Assembly (NCBI GenBank): GCA_024278775.1
Contig: JAJRSP010000215.1
Coordinates: forward strand, 1-28,167
Origin: Planctomycetota bacterium
GTDB taxonomy: Bacteria; Planctomycetota; Phycisphaerae; UBA1845
DNA length: 28,167 bases
Reading direction: 5' to 3'
Below, piece by piece: positions 8,501 through 15,686 of the stretch (within the stretch, counting starts at the first letter, position 1; each line of letters begins with the position of its first letter). A model generated the notes under the pieces. The model was not told the DNA's origin and ran no database searches. It was given only the letters and a program-made list of their open reading frames with translations. The translations under genes and the position numbers were made by a program.

Positions 8501-8672
8501 CCTGCTCGGGGACCAGCAAAGCCTGCTCACCGACCGGATTGACCAGCTCAACGTGCTGATTCAGGCGAAGCGTGCCCGCCTGGAAGCCCAGTTTGTGGCC
8601 CTGGAATCTGCTATCGCCGGGCTACAGAATCAGCAAACCTCGCTGGCCACCCTGCAAAACCAGCTCGGATAG
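5523..8672 (+). CDS. fliD: Flagellar filament cap protein FliD, repeat-expanded (1049 aa)
   Basis: FliD caps the growing filament and folds flagellin into place. The N-terminal FliD domain (about residues 1-115) begins MSGISSSIGLVTGID and has the conserved ALIDQLIAFESRP. The C-terminal FliD domain (about 810-1049) has NTLDNVVEGVTFDLLS, QFVDQYNSTLDKI and a Gln-rich helical tail. Between them lie at least four copies of a flagellin-IN-like unit, each starting LN.G.G...G.I.IT (residues 146, 313, 524 and 639) and ending with a segment like ADLGI. This makes the protein over twice the size of the E. coli FliD. The frame is open upstream to 5466, but the ATG at 5523 has AGGAG (5508-5512) ten bases away and starts the conserved domain. 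fliS follows 97 bases downstream. Confidence 0.95.
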   Translation: MSGISSSIGLVTGIDSKALIDQLIAFESRPIASLQSRVQDIDQRRAAFLELSAQLLAIRNSVSNFDKPSFFNRFTATSTNEDVVSATATENALPSSTTFRVRSLVASHSFISRGFADTNRTPVGAGAITIEVGAGRVNDGTNLDTLNGGSGVGRGTIRITDRSGASAEIDLTTAQTVDDILRAINSETGINVRARVTGIPTFDFSGNQVLGDRIVIDDLTNGSGNLIIVDINGGRTAADLGIAADVAAGRIDGKDLVRLTETTQASLLNDGNGIGGVGGVIAKNDLTFTSTTEGSFEVSLSSFMDNPTDLRALNSGAGVRFGVIRITDRAGNSVDVDLSDLESQAVVTVGDIKARINNATQQAGVAVTIGSSASSGSNGDSNIFLVTDESTPDPGQAGSLKIEDLSGFSAADLGIANETDNASYGGRNVYSVSTLGDVIRAINFAPNNSFVHATISDDGNGIELTAQGFGNEVTVTAAVDPDGNTNSTAARDLGLLGATFSSSGGSFRSRPLVAGLNTVLLQTLNGGQGTTAGVISITDRTGATATIDLSTARTLQDVIDLVNADGTTALTASVNRGGTGLQLTDGSNGAGSIVINDVSGTLAEDLGLAGTHLPDVGSVVDGGNAQRQYITENTLLSDLNLGRGVSSGSIQITTADGAVRTIDLSSATTVGAVIDRLNRTDISARINDTGDGILITDATSGDGLLTIEDVDGGSTASDLRLVNTARTGGNTIDGSFETRIEISANDTLADVARKISDAGAGVSTSVINDGSTVAPFSLSLTSETAGRRGELTIDTGGIDLGLQTLSRAQDAVVTIGDAEGGIRLITSSSNTLDNVVEGVTFDLLSTSNEEITINVAQDIDAIVEGVQQFVDQYNSTLDKIAEGDTFNSETFKRGPLFGDSTVDQIQSRLRRAILGQAQGVDAAFSRPFSVGLRLGSGGKLEFNEETFRDAYERAPEKVQDLFTHKDTGFGATIQDALDGMTENLDGLLARKDTLLGDQQSLLTDRIDQLNVLIQAKRARLEAQFVALESAIAGLQNQQTSLATLQNQLG

Positions 8673-8751
8673 GGCTTCCGAATGAGTCAGGCCCACGAAA
8701 GACCGCTAGGCGCTCGATATCGGACGGATTCTTAGGATGCCCCCCGGTTTG

Positions 8752-8759
8752 TCCGATAG
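8752..8759 (+). promoter_or_regulatory. FliA-like -10 box before fliS
   Basis: TCCGATAG matches GCCGATAA at 6/8 positions. An AGGATG at 8734-8739 resembles part of the -35 region of the flagellin 1 candidate at nearly the same distance. If active, transcription would start almost at the fliS ATG (8770), giving a leaderless or very short-leader mRNA, consistent with the lack of a Shine-Dalgarno there. Confidence 0.28.
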
Positions 8760-8769
8760 AACACCCGGC

Positions 8770-9285
8770 ATGACCGACAACCAGACCAACACGTATCTTC
8801 GGGATGCCGTGCTGACGGCTACCCCCGAAAAGCTCCAGCTCATGCTGTACGATGGAGCGATCCGTTTTTCCACGCAGGCGCGCGAGGCGATCGAGCGTAA
8901 GGACTACGAAGAATCGTACCACAAGCTCACCCGTGCCCAGCACATTATCCTGGAGATGCTCAACGGGCTCGACTACGACGTCAACAGAGCGCTCTGCGAG
9001 CGGGTGGCCTCCATCTACAACTTCCTCTATCGAAAGCTCGTGGACGCCTGCGTCAACAGAGACGTTAGCGATATCGACGATGCCCTCAAGGTACTCCGCA
9101 TCGAACGCGACACGTGGCAGATTCTGGTCGACAAACTTCAGAGCAGCCGCGAAGACGACAACCGCGGTTCCCTCGGCGGGGATGACCGCGAAGGCCACAC
9201 GGCAACCATGGACGGTTATGAACCCGGCCAGACGCCGGAAGACACCGATTCCGAATCGACGCCAAGACTCTACGTAGAGGGCTGA
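8770..9285 (+). CDS. fliS: Flagellar export chaperone FliS (171 aa)
   Basis: Cytoplasmic chaperone that binds the C-terminal D0 helix of flagellin and keeps it from polymerising before export. Residues 1-130 form the all-helical FliS domain, with NTYLRDAVLTATPEKLQLM followed by LYDGAIRF near the start and NFLYRKLVDACVNRD later. The tail (about 131-171) is acidic, low in hydrophobics and probably disordered; it makes this FliS longer than the usual 120-135 residues. An ATG at 8737 is in frame upstream, but 8770 matches the family start and a promoter-like box lies between the two. Neither has a clear Shine-Dalgarno. Position after fliD is the usual gene order. Confidence 0.93.
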   Translation: MTDNQTNTYLRDAVLTATPEKLQLMLYDGAIRFSTQAREAIERKDYEESYHKLTRAQHIILEMLNGLDYDVNRALCERVASIYNFLYRKLVDACVNRDVSDIDDALKVLRIERDTWQILVDKLQSSREDDNRGSLGGDDREGHTATMDGYEPGQTPEDTDSESTPRLYVEG

Positions 9286-9445
9286 TCGCGCCTCGCTCGT
9301 GTCCCACGCCCTCACGTTGCAGCCGACGACACCTCGCGCCGGGGGTGCATGACCGAATCGGCGGCCGTGAACCATGGTAGGCCACCCAAAGTGTCTTGCA
9401 CTTTCGCGCCGGTTCTTGATGCTACCGTTTTCTACGGACGCAGCC

Positions 9446-9451
9446 TACAAT
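9446..9451 (+). promoter_or_regulatory. Candidate -10 box for the secreted TPR protein
   Basis: TACAAT lies about 75 bases before the preferred start of the next gene. No good -35 is seen at 16-18 bp; a TTGATG (9416-9421) is 24 bases away, too far. The same TACAAT form is seen before rarA and ispG. Confidence 0.25.
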
Positions 9452-9526
9452 GCACCGATGAACCACTACCGGGAGAGCCGCCCCACCGCACCGGTCGCGG
9501 GTGACGTCACCACGAGGACTGAATCC

Positions 9527-10666
9527 ATGCTGATACGCCTACTCGCTTTATGTGCCGCACTCGGTCTCCATGCAACTCCGGCACAATCGCAGGACGCGCC
9601 GCCCCCCGCCGATACTGCGACCCCGGCGGACGAGGTCGCCGTGACACCCGCATCCGGCGAGCCGGGGCTGGCTGTAGATGAAGCGTTGGATATGGCCCGT
9701 CGCGCGATCGATGTGTTGGCGGCGTCAAAAAACCCGGCGGATCGGCAACGGGCGGAACACGATCTCGATCGCACTCTGGCGATCATCAAGACGAAATCTC
9801 CGGACCACCCGTGGTTACCCTACCTCTATGCCTTTGTCAGCCTCAAGCAGGGGCAGTCGTGGGACGCCGTCGATCATCTACAAAACTTCGTCAGAACTCG
9901 TGACGGACGAACGGAGTGGAAGGCCTACCGCACGTTGGGTGATTTGGAGGTGGATCAGTTTCCGCGGCTCGCGCGCAGCCACTACGACAAAGCCGCCTCG
10001 CTGATAGATGGCGAACCGAGTGTGCTGTACGGGCTGTCACGGTGCGCAGCCAACGTCGGCAACTATGCCGAGGCGTTGACATTTGCGAAGCAGGCCGTCT
10101 CGGCCGACAAACGGCAATCGGTCGAATATCTCACGCACCTCGCACGGGTAGCGGCGGTCAAGAAGGAATGGTCCACCGCCACCACTTCGGCCACCGACGC
10201 GTTGGCGGTAACCCTCGCCGCTGTCACGGCCCGTCCGGGTTCGCGAGAACCGCTGCTGGCTGTCAATGGGCAATACAAGCAATTGATGGAGATTGAAACG
10301 GCATGGCTCAAGGATGTACGCGATCCGGACGTACTATCGGACGGTTATATCAAACTGGCGGAACATGCACGCGAGCGAGCCAAAATTGTGGCACGGCTAT
10401 CCAGACATGAGGTGGTATCCATACTTGACGCGGGATTGGAGCGACTCGGAGAAGACGCGTCCGTCGAGATTCTCGAACAGACGATCGTTGCCTATGACGA
10501 CGTGGATCGTGTCGAAGATGCGATTGACGTATGCCGCCGCATCCTCAAGAAGCAACCCGAGAACACCGTGGCCAAAGAATGGCTCGCGAGATTCGGCGAA
10601 CCGGTAGAGTCATCGCGGGATGAAGAAGACCACGATCACGACGGCGACGGCGTGCCGGATCATTGA
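9527..10666 (+). CDS. Secreted TPR-repeat protein with C-terminal Asp-rich motif (379 aa)
   Basis: Not a named gene. The start at 9527 gives a clear signal peptide (MLIRLLALCAALGLHATPAQSQ) and has GAGGA (9514-9518) eight bases upstream; the frame is open back to 9374, but that longer N-terminus has no signal peptide at its start. After a Pro/Ala-rich spacer (about 23-48), residues 50-355 are helical with TPR-like pairs (LPYLYAFVSLKQGQSWDAVDHL, split by family spacing; SVLYGLSRCAANVGNYAEAL; EDAIDVCRRILKKQPEN). The last residues, DHDHDGDGVPDH, resemble a calcium-binding thrombospondin type 3/EF-loop motif. It should be exported to the periplasm or beyond. It follows the flagellar block on the same strand but has no flagellar signature, so a link is unproven. 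It converges on the ABC permease gene with only 16 bases between stops. Confidence 0.8.
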   Translation: MLIRLLALCAALGLHATPAQSQDAPPPADTATPADEVAVTPASGEPGLAVDEALDMARRAIDVLAASKNPADRQRAEHDLDRTLAIIKTKSPDHPWLPYLYAFVSLKQGQSWDAVDHLQNFVRTRDGRTEWKAYRTLGDLEVDQFPRLARSHYDKAASLIDGEPSVLYGLSRCAANVGNYAEALTFAKQAVSADKRQSVEYLTHLARVAAVKKEWSTATTSATDALAVTLAAVTARPGSREPLLAVNGQYKQLMEIETAWLKDVRDPDVLSDGYIKLAEHARERAKIVARLSRHEVVSILDAGLERLGEDASVEILEQTIVAYDDVDRVEDAIDVCRRILKKQPENTVAKEWLARFGEPVESSRDEEDHDHDGDGVPDH

Positions 10667-10682
10667 TACGTCGGCGAGTCTC

Positions 10683-11894
10683 CTACTCATACCGTAGCGC
10701 TTGGACGGGGTCCAGGCGGGAGGCTCTGATGGCCGGGTAGATGCCGCTGACGATACCGACGATACCAGCCATGATCATCGCAATCACGACGATGCTGGGC
10801 GGGGTATACGTCTCCAACACCTGGGTGAACTTGCTAAGAAAATCGCTCATCGCCCAGCCGCACACGACACCCAGCGCGCCACCGAACATGCTGATCACAC
10901 TCGCTTCCACCAGAAACTGTTTCAAAATGTCGAAACGCCGGGCGCCAACGGCGATGCGTACGCCGATTTCACGCGTGCGTTCCGTAACGGAGACGAGCAT
11001 GATGTTCATAATGCCGATGGCACCGACCACGATCGAAATCCCTGCAATACTGTAGAGCACGATTCCGAAGATCATCGCGATCTGGGCGAACTGTTGCTTC
11101 ATCTGCTCCTGGGTGAATACGGTGAAATCGTCTTCGTCGCCGGCACGAATACGGTGCGCCGCACGAAGCGTTTTTTTGCATGCCTCCACACAAACGGTCA
11201 TTTTGTTTGCGCTGACACACTGGGCCACAAGCACGGACAGGTACTTCTGGCCGAACATGCGGCGCATGGCCGTCGAAAGCGGAATCGTGACCTGGTCATC
11301 AACATTGGAAAAACCCATCACGCCGCGCTTTTCCATCACGCCGACGACAATGAATGTCTTACCGTTGATTTTGACGGGTTTGCCGACGGCCGGCAACGCC
11401 CCGAACAAATCTTCCGCCACGCCGTGACCAAGCACACAGACCATGGCGTTACCGCGCACGTCCTCGCGGGTGATGGAGCGTCCGCGGGCCGGGTGGTAGT
11501 CGTTAATGGCGGGATACGACTCGGCCACCCCGAGCACATTCACGAAAGCGTTCTTTTCGTAGTATTTCACCTGTCCGGGTGCCCCGAACTGCGGTGATAC
11601 GGCGATGATTAACCCCTCATTACTTTGCAGAACCTTTTCGGCATCTTTCGGCTCCAGCGAACTCACCGACGACCTCCGGTGACCATGCTGCTGCGTCCCG
11701 TTGAGCATGATGACCTGATCGGCACCGAGCGATTCGAACTTATTGAGGATGTCGCGTTGGGCACCTTCCAGAATGGACACGGCCGACACGACCGCGCCCA
11801 CACCGATAACCACGCCGAGCGTAGCCAGCAGAGACCGCAGCAGATTTTGCCTCAAGCCGTGAATGGCCATAGCGATGATTCGCAAGTGAAACAT
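10683..11894 (-). CDS. ABC transporter permease, MacB/FtsX type (403 aa)
   Basis: Inner-membrane permease of a MacB-like (type VII) exporter. One transmembrane helix lies near the N-terminus (about residues 20-42, LLATLGVVIGVGAVVSAVSI). A periplasmic MacB core domain follows (about 50-270), then three C-terminal helices forming the FtsX domain, with the family motif TERTREIGVRIAVGARR and the ending ASRLDPVQALRYE. The frame can begin at a TTG one codon earlier; the ATG at 11894 is preferred, with GGTGA four bases upstream. The periplasmic part contains three cysteines close together (around VAQCVSANKMTVCVEAC), unusual for this domain and possibly disulphide-bonded. It is the last gene after the adaptor and ATPase, so the three should form one tripartite-type exporter. 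The substrate cannot be inferred. Confidence 0.92.
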   Translation of the reverse strand: MFHLRIIAMAIHGLRQNLLRSLLATLGVVIGVGAVVSAVSILEGAQRDILNKFESLGADQVIMLNGTQQHGHRRSSVSSLEPKDAEKVLQSNEGLIIAVSPQFGAPGQVKYYEKNAFVNVLGVAESYPAINDYHPARGRSITREDVRGNAMVCVLGHGVAEDLFGALPAVGKPVKINGKTFIVVGVMEKRGVMGFSNVDDQVTIPLSTAMRRMFGQKYLSVLVAQCVSANKMTVCVEACKKTLRAAHRIRAGDEDDFTVFTQEQMKQQFAQIAMIFGIVLYSIAGISIVVGAIGIMNIMLVSVTERTREIGVRIAVGARRFDILKQFLVEASVISMFGGALGVVCGWAMSDFLSKFTQVLETYTPPSIVVIAMIMAGIVGIVSGIYPAIRASRLDPVQALRYE

Positions 11895-12042
11895 CAAGTC
11901 ACCCGGCCTTCGCTGTTATCCGTAGCGGAACGCACAATACGCCCCTGTAGGGCAAAATCCGCCCGCCAATGATGTTCGATCGCACCACCGGATCGTGTGT
12001 GGGAGGCCCCTACGACCCCTTCGTTGTCGCAGTGACAAAGCA

Positions 12043-12870
12043 CTAGCTCGCTACCTCCGGCTTGGGCACTGTTTCGGCATCGGCAGCCTGGGCACGGGCT
12101 TTCGCCTTTTGATCAAATACTTTTCGGAATCCGTCTTGTGCCTCGACGAGGATTTGCGCTCGATGCTGCTCATCGACAGCCGTGTCCTCGACGATGTTTC
12201 CATCCTTCATGCGGATGATTCGGTCGGCTTGCACGGCCACGTCCATCTCGTGAGTAACGAGCACCACGGTGATGCCTTCAGCGTGCAGATCGTGAAAAAT
12301 CTGCATGATCTGCTCACCGGTACGCGAATCCAGATTTCCGGTAGGTTCATCAGCCAGCAGCAGTCTCGGACTGTTGACAATCGCACGGGCAATGGCGACA
12401 CGCTGGCATTCACCGCCTGACATCTCGCTCGGCGTATGACGCGCACGAGAAAGCAAACCGACACGGTCCAACGCTTTCTTGGCGGTCGCCCGGAGTACGG
12501 TCTGCCGGGTATATACCAACGGCACGATCACGTTATCCAACGCGGAGGTTCGATTGATCAGGTTGAACGTTTGGAACACGAACCCAATGTAGCTGTTACG
12601 CGTCGCGGCAAGTTGTTTTTCCGTCATGGCACCGACAAGCTCACCGTTGATTTCGAGCAAACCGCTGGTGGGTCGATCCAGACAACCGATGAGGTGCATC
12701 AACGTACTCTTGCCGCTGCCGGAGGCCCCGATGATGGCGACGAATTCGCCTTCCTCGATGGAAAGATCCACCCCGTCGAGCGCATGCACGACCGAATCAC
12801 CCATCTGGTAGTGCTTGTGAAGTTGTTCAGCTCTGATCATGGTGGTTAGCGGACGGCGTGTCACGGGCAT
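12043..12870 (-). CDS. ABC transporter ATP-binding protein, MacB/LolD type (275 aa)
   Basis: Cytoplasmic ATPase that powers the adjacent permease. Walker A is GASGSGKST (about 48-56), Q-loop at Q100, signature SGGECQR (151-157), Walker [13 protein letters not shown] (170-181) and the switch His in VTHEMD (H207). The order and spacing fit the LolD/MacB subfamily. A charged tail of about 45 residues (230-275, rich in Ala, Lys, Glu and Gln) extends past the usual end. Two starts are possible: ATG 12870 (used here, 18 bases after the adaptor stop) or ATG 12840 (beginning [11 protein letters not shown], closer to the family start). Neither has a good Shine-Dalgarno. A 148-bp gap separates it from the permease gene. 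Confidence 0.93.
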   Translation of the reverse strand: MPVTRRPLTTMIRAEQLHKHYQMGDSVVHALDGVDLSIEEGEFVAIIGASGSGKSTLMHLIGCLDRPTSGLLEINGELVGAMTEKQLAATRNSYIGFVFQTFNLINRTSALDNVIVPLVYTRQTVLRATAKKALDRVGLLSRARHTPSEMSGGECQRVAIARAIVNSPRLLLADEPTGNLDSRTGEQIMQIFHDLHAEGITVVLVTHEMDVAVQADRIIRMKDGNIVEDTAVDEQHRAQILVEAQDGFRKVFDQKAKARAQAADAETVPKPEVAS

Positions 12871-12888
12871 GGAATATCAGTCAGAAGG

Positions 12889-14238
12889 CTAATCGTCGTC
12901 ACTGCGATCCGCGGGCATCTTGATATACACCCGGGCCCCCGGTTCCAACCCGGAACGAACCTCGGAATAGTTCCCGTTGTCCAACCCAAATGAACACGCA
13001 ACAAACTTTGTCTTATGGGAATCCGGTGCCTCACTTTTCACGGGAACATACACACCGAGTTTTCCCGCCGGGCCTTCCTTGATGGCTTCATTGGGGCAGA
13101 GCACGACATCGGTCACATGCTCGGATGTAAACTTCACATCCGCACGCATCCCCGGCAGCAAGATGGAACGGTTGTCGCTCGCAATCACAACGTCCACCAC
13201 ATAAGTGACCACGCCGCTGATCGTTCGCGGCTCCGGGTAGATGCGCTCAATCACACCGAGAAACTCCTGATCCCGAAATGACTCCACGGTAATCACGGGA
13301 ACATGCTCCAGCGCCGCCACCGCATCCTCCAGACGCTCGGGCATCACATCAGTGACCTCGTGACCCGGTCGGGACCACGCAGGGGCCAAATCGAGCACCC
13401 GGCCAATGTCTGACTCATCCACTTCCGCTTTGACAATGAGCTTGTCCAAGTCGAGCAGCACCGCCAGCACCGTACCGCCGGTAAAGGTGGTCTGACCGCC
13501 TTGAATCACCTCACCCACCTGCGTGTTGATGTTCGCCACGATGCCATCCACCTTGGCGACGATGTCCGTCTCCAGAAGACGCTTTTCCGCATCCTTCAAA
13601 TTGGTGGATGCCGATTCGAACGTGGCCTTCGCCTGCTTCACGCTCTGCTCGGCACGAAGAATAGCCATCTTCACTTTTTCCACGTCGGCTCGGGCGACCT
13701 TGACCTGAGCGGACTGCTGAAGGAGTGTCGTTTCACGCTGCAGCAGCTCCTCCGCGTACCGCTGCTCCTCGGGGAGGGCGGTCACCTTTTCCATCTGAAA
13801 CTTGGACATACGTACGGCCTGCTCTTGCTGCACGAGGCGCGCCTCGGCCGCAGGAAGATCGGCCACCCGGGCCTGGCGCAACGCGAGTTCCGCCTCCTTG
13901 AGCCGCGCTTCGGAAACAGTCAAGTCGAGCTTGGCGCGATCGACGCTCCGCTGCTCATCGTCCGGCTGAAGCCGTATGAGCAGGTCACCGGCCCGAACGC
14001 GATCGCCGGCTTTTTTGAAAATCTCGATGACCTCTCCACTAGCCTTGGATTTGATCTCGCTACGGAATCCCGCCTTGACCTCTCCCGTGGCGTTGATCGG
14101 CAGTGTCAGGTCACCGCGCCGAATGGTTTCGAGCTTTCCGTCGATGCCTTCCAGGTTCAGACGAAAACGACTCGAAGCCACCATGTATCCGCCGACGACC
14201 GTCGTCGCAAAAAGAATAACGATGACTATGTTCTTCAT
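12889..14238 (-). CDS. HlyD/MacA-family periplasmic adaptor (449 aa)
   Basis: Membrane-fusion subunit linking the inner-membrane ABC exporter to the outer membrane. An N-terminal signal anchor (about residues 3-20, IVIVILFATTVVGGYMV) is followed by a split lipoyl/barrel-sandwich domain (about 60-92 and 220-260, with SGEVIEIFKKAGDRV and ADKVDGIV-like halves). A long alpha-helical hairpin (about 95-215, rich in Ala, Glu, Lys and Gln) separates them, and beta-barrel domains follow (about 260-440). A GAGGTGA Shine-Dalgarno (14249-14255) stands ten bases before the ATG. It is the first gene of the exporter unit; the ATPase begins 18 bases after its stop. It lies 75 bases below ald, so read-through from ald is possible. 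No TolC-like outer-membrane partner is present in the window. Confidence 0.92.
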   Translation of the reverse strand: MKNIVIVILFATTVVGGYMVASSRFRLNLEGIDGKLETIRRGDLTLPINATGEVKAGFRSEIKSKASGEVIEIFKKAGDRVRAGDLLIRLQPDDEQRSVDRAKLDLTVSEARLKEAELALRQARVADLPAAEARLVQQEQAVRMSKFQMEKVTALPEEQRYAEELLQRETTLLQQSAQVKVARADVEKVKMAILRAEQSVKQAKATFESASTNLKDAEKRLLETDIVAKVDGIVANINTQVGEVIQGGQTTFTGGTVLAVLLDLDKLIVKAEVDESDIGRVLDLAPAWSRPGHEVTDVMPERLEDAVAALEHVPVITVESFRDQEFLGVIERIYPEPRTISGVVTYVVDVVIASDNRSILLPGMRADVKFTSEHVTDVVLCPNEAIKEGPAGKLGVYVPVKSEAPDSHKTKFVACSFGLDNGNYSEVRSGLEPGARVYIKMPADRSDDD

Positions 14239-14313
14239 GGTGGGCTATTCACCTCTTGTCTTGCTGCCGGCACGGGTGGCGTGGCATCGTGATGGCGTTG
14301 TCCCGCCCCATCA

Positions 14314-15423
14314 TTACGCCACCAACGGCGGCGTGTATTCCAGATCGAACGCGTCGGCCACCGGCTTATTCGTGATGCGACCCCGCTCGATGTTGATCCC
14401 CTCCGCCAACCCGGCATCCTCACGACAGGCTTGCACGTATCCCGCGTCAGCCAGCCGAATCGCATAGGGCAGCGTCGCATTGGTCAAGGCATAGGTGGAC
14501 GTGCGGCCCACCGCACCGGGCATGTTGGCGACACCATAGTGAACGACATGGTCAATGATGTAGGTCGGCTCATCGTGCGTGGTCGGGCGGATCGTTTCAC
14601 AACAACCGCCCTGATCCACGCCCACATCAACCACCACGGCTCCGGGTTTCATAAGCGACAACTGTGATTTCGACACCAGTACGGGGCATCGCGCTCCGGG
14701 AATCAGCACGGCACCGATCAACAAGTCAGCCGTCGCCAGATGTTTTTCCAACGTGAGCCGCTCACTAAAGGCGGTGTGTACGTTGGCCGGCATCACATCA
14801 TCGAGGTAACGCAATCGGTCGATATCCACATCCATGATGGTGACCTTGGCACCGAGTCCGGACGCGACCTTGGCCGCGTTCATCCCGACCACGCCGCCGC
14901 CCACAATCAACACCTCAGCCGGTTCCACGCCGGGCACGCCGCCGAGCAGAATGCCACGACCCATCATCGGCCGCTCAAGATACTTGGCACCCTCTTGAAT
15001 ACTCATTTTTCCGGCTACTTCGCTCATCGGCGTTAGCAGCGGCAAACGGCGACGCGCATCCGTGATCGTTTCATAGGCAATGGCAATCGAACCGGTCCCG
15101 AGCACTTCATCCGTAAGCTCACGGTCGGCAGCGAAATGGAAGTAGGTAAACATCACCTGCCCGTCACGCATCATCGCACGTTCCGGGGCAAGCGGCTCTT
15201 TCACCTTCGTAATCATCTCCGCTTTCGCAAAGACGTCCTCCGCCGTGTCGACAATGGTCGCGCCGACCGACTCGTACTCCTCATTCAATATGCCGGAGCC
15301 CGAACCGGCGTTGGTCTCGACCAACACCGTATGCCCACGGCGAACCAACTCATCAACACCCACCGGTGTCATGCTGACGCGATACTCGTGCGTCTTCGTT
15401 TCTTTCGGAATTCCAACGATCAT
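14314..15423 (-). CDS. ald: Alanine dehydrogenase (369 aa)
   Basis: NAD-dependent oxidative deamination of L-alanine to pyruvate and ammonia, or the reverse; cytoplasmic and normally hexameric. The sequence starts [17 protein letters not shown] and runs to the expected family length of about 370. Substrate and catalytic residues fall at the canonical positions: R15, K75 (in TKVKEP), H96 (FHFAAD) and D270 (DVGVD). The NAD-binding glycine motif is [10 protein letters not shown] at 175-184. The ATG at 15423 is chosen because it gives the conserved N-terminus and has GGAG ten bases upstream; a TTG six codons earlier is also open. The exporter genes follow 75 bases downstream on the same strand; whether they are functionally linked is unknown. 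All key residues are intact. Confidence 0.96.
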   Translation of the reverse strand: MIVGIPKETKTHEYRVSMTPVGVDELVRRGHTVLVETNAGSGSGILNEEYESVGATIVDTAEDVFAKAEMITKVKEPLAPERAMMRDGQVMFTYFHFAADRELTDEVLGTGSIAIAYETITDARRRLPLLTPMSEVAGKMSIQEGAKYLERPMMGRGILLGGVPGVEPAEVLIVGGGVVGMNAAKVASGLGAKVTIMDVDIDRLRYLDDVMPANVHTAFSERLTLEKHLATADLLIGAVLIPGARCPVLVSKSQLSLMKPGAVVVDVGVDQGGCCETIRPTTHDEPTYIIDHVVHYGVANMPGAVGRTSTYALTNATLPYAIRLADAGYVQACREDAGLAEGINIERGRITNKPVADAFDLEYTPPLVA

Positions 15424-15686
15424 CCCAATCTGCTCCGTCAAGAGCCGCGACTGATGCGGAAAATGAAGAACCGCCGCCGATCACAGACCCGCCCGGGGAA
15501 CGTGACATCCGCACACCGGATACGCCACCGGCTTCGGCCGGGCGAACACTGCCTCAGGAGTTACACAACGCTGGCGCAGACTATATCGGGGCATGCGTCC
15601 ACTGGCAATCGACCAAACGCGTCAGGACGTGTCAGCGGATGTGCGATTCTGTCGCCGTGACGCCGTTCGGCATCACACGACCAGGC

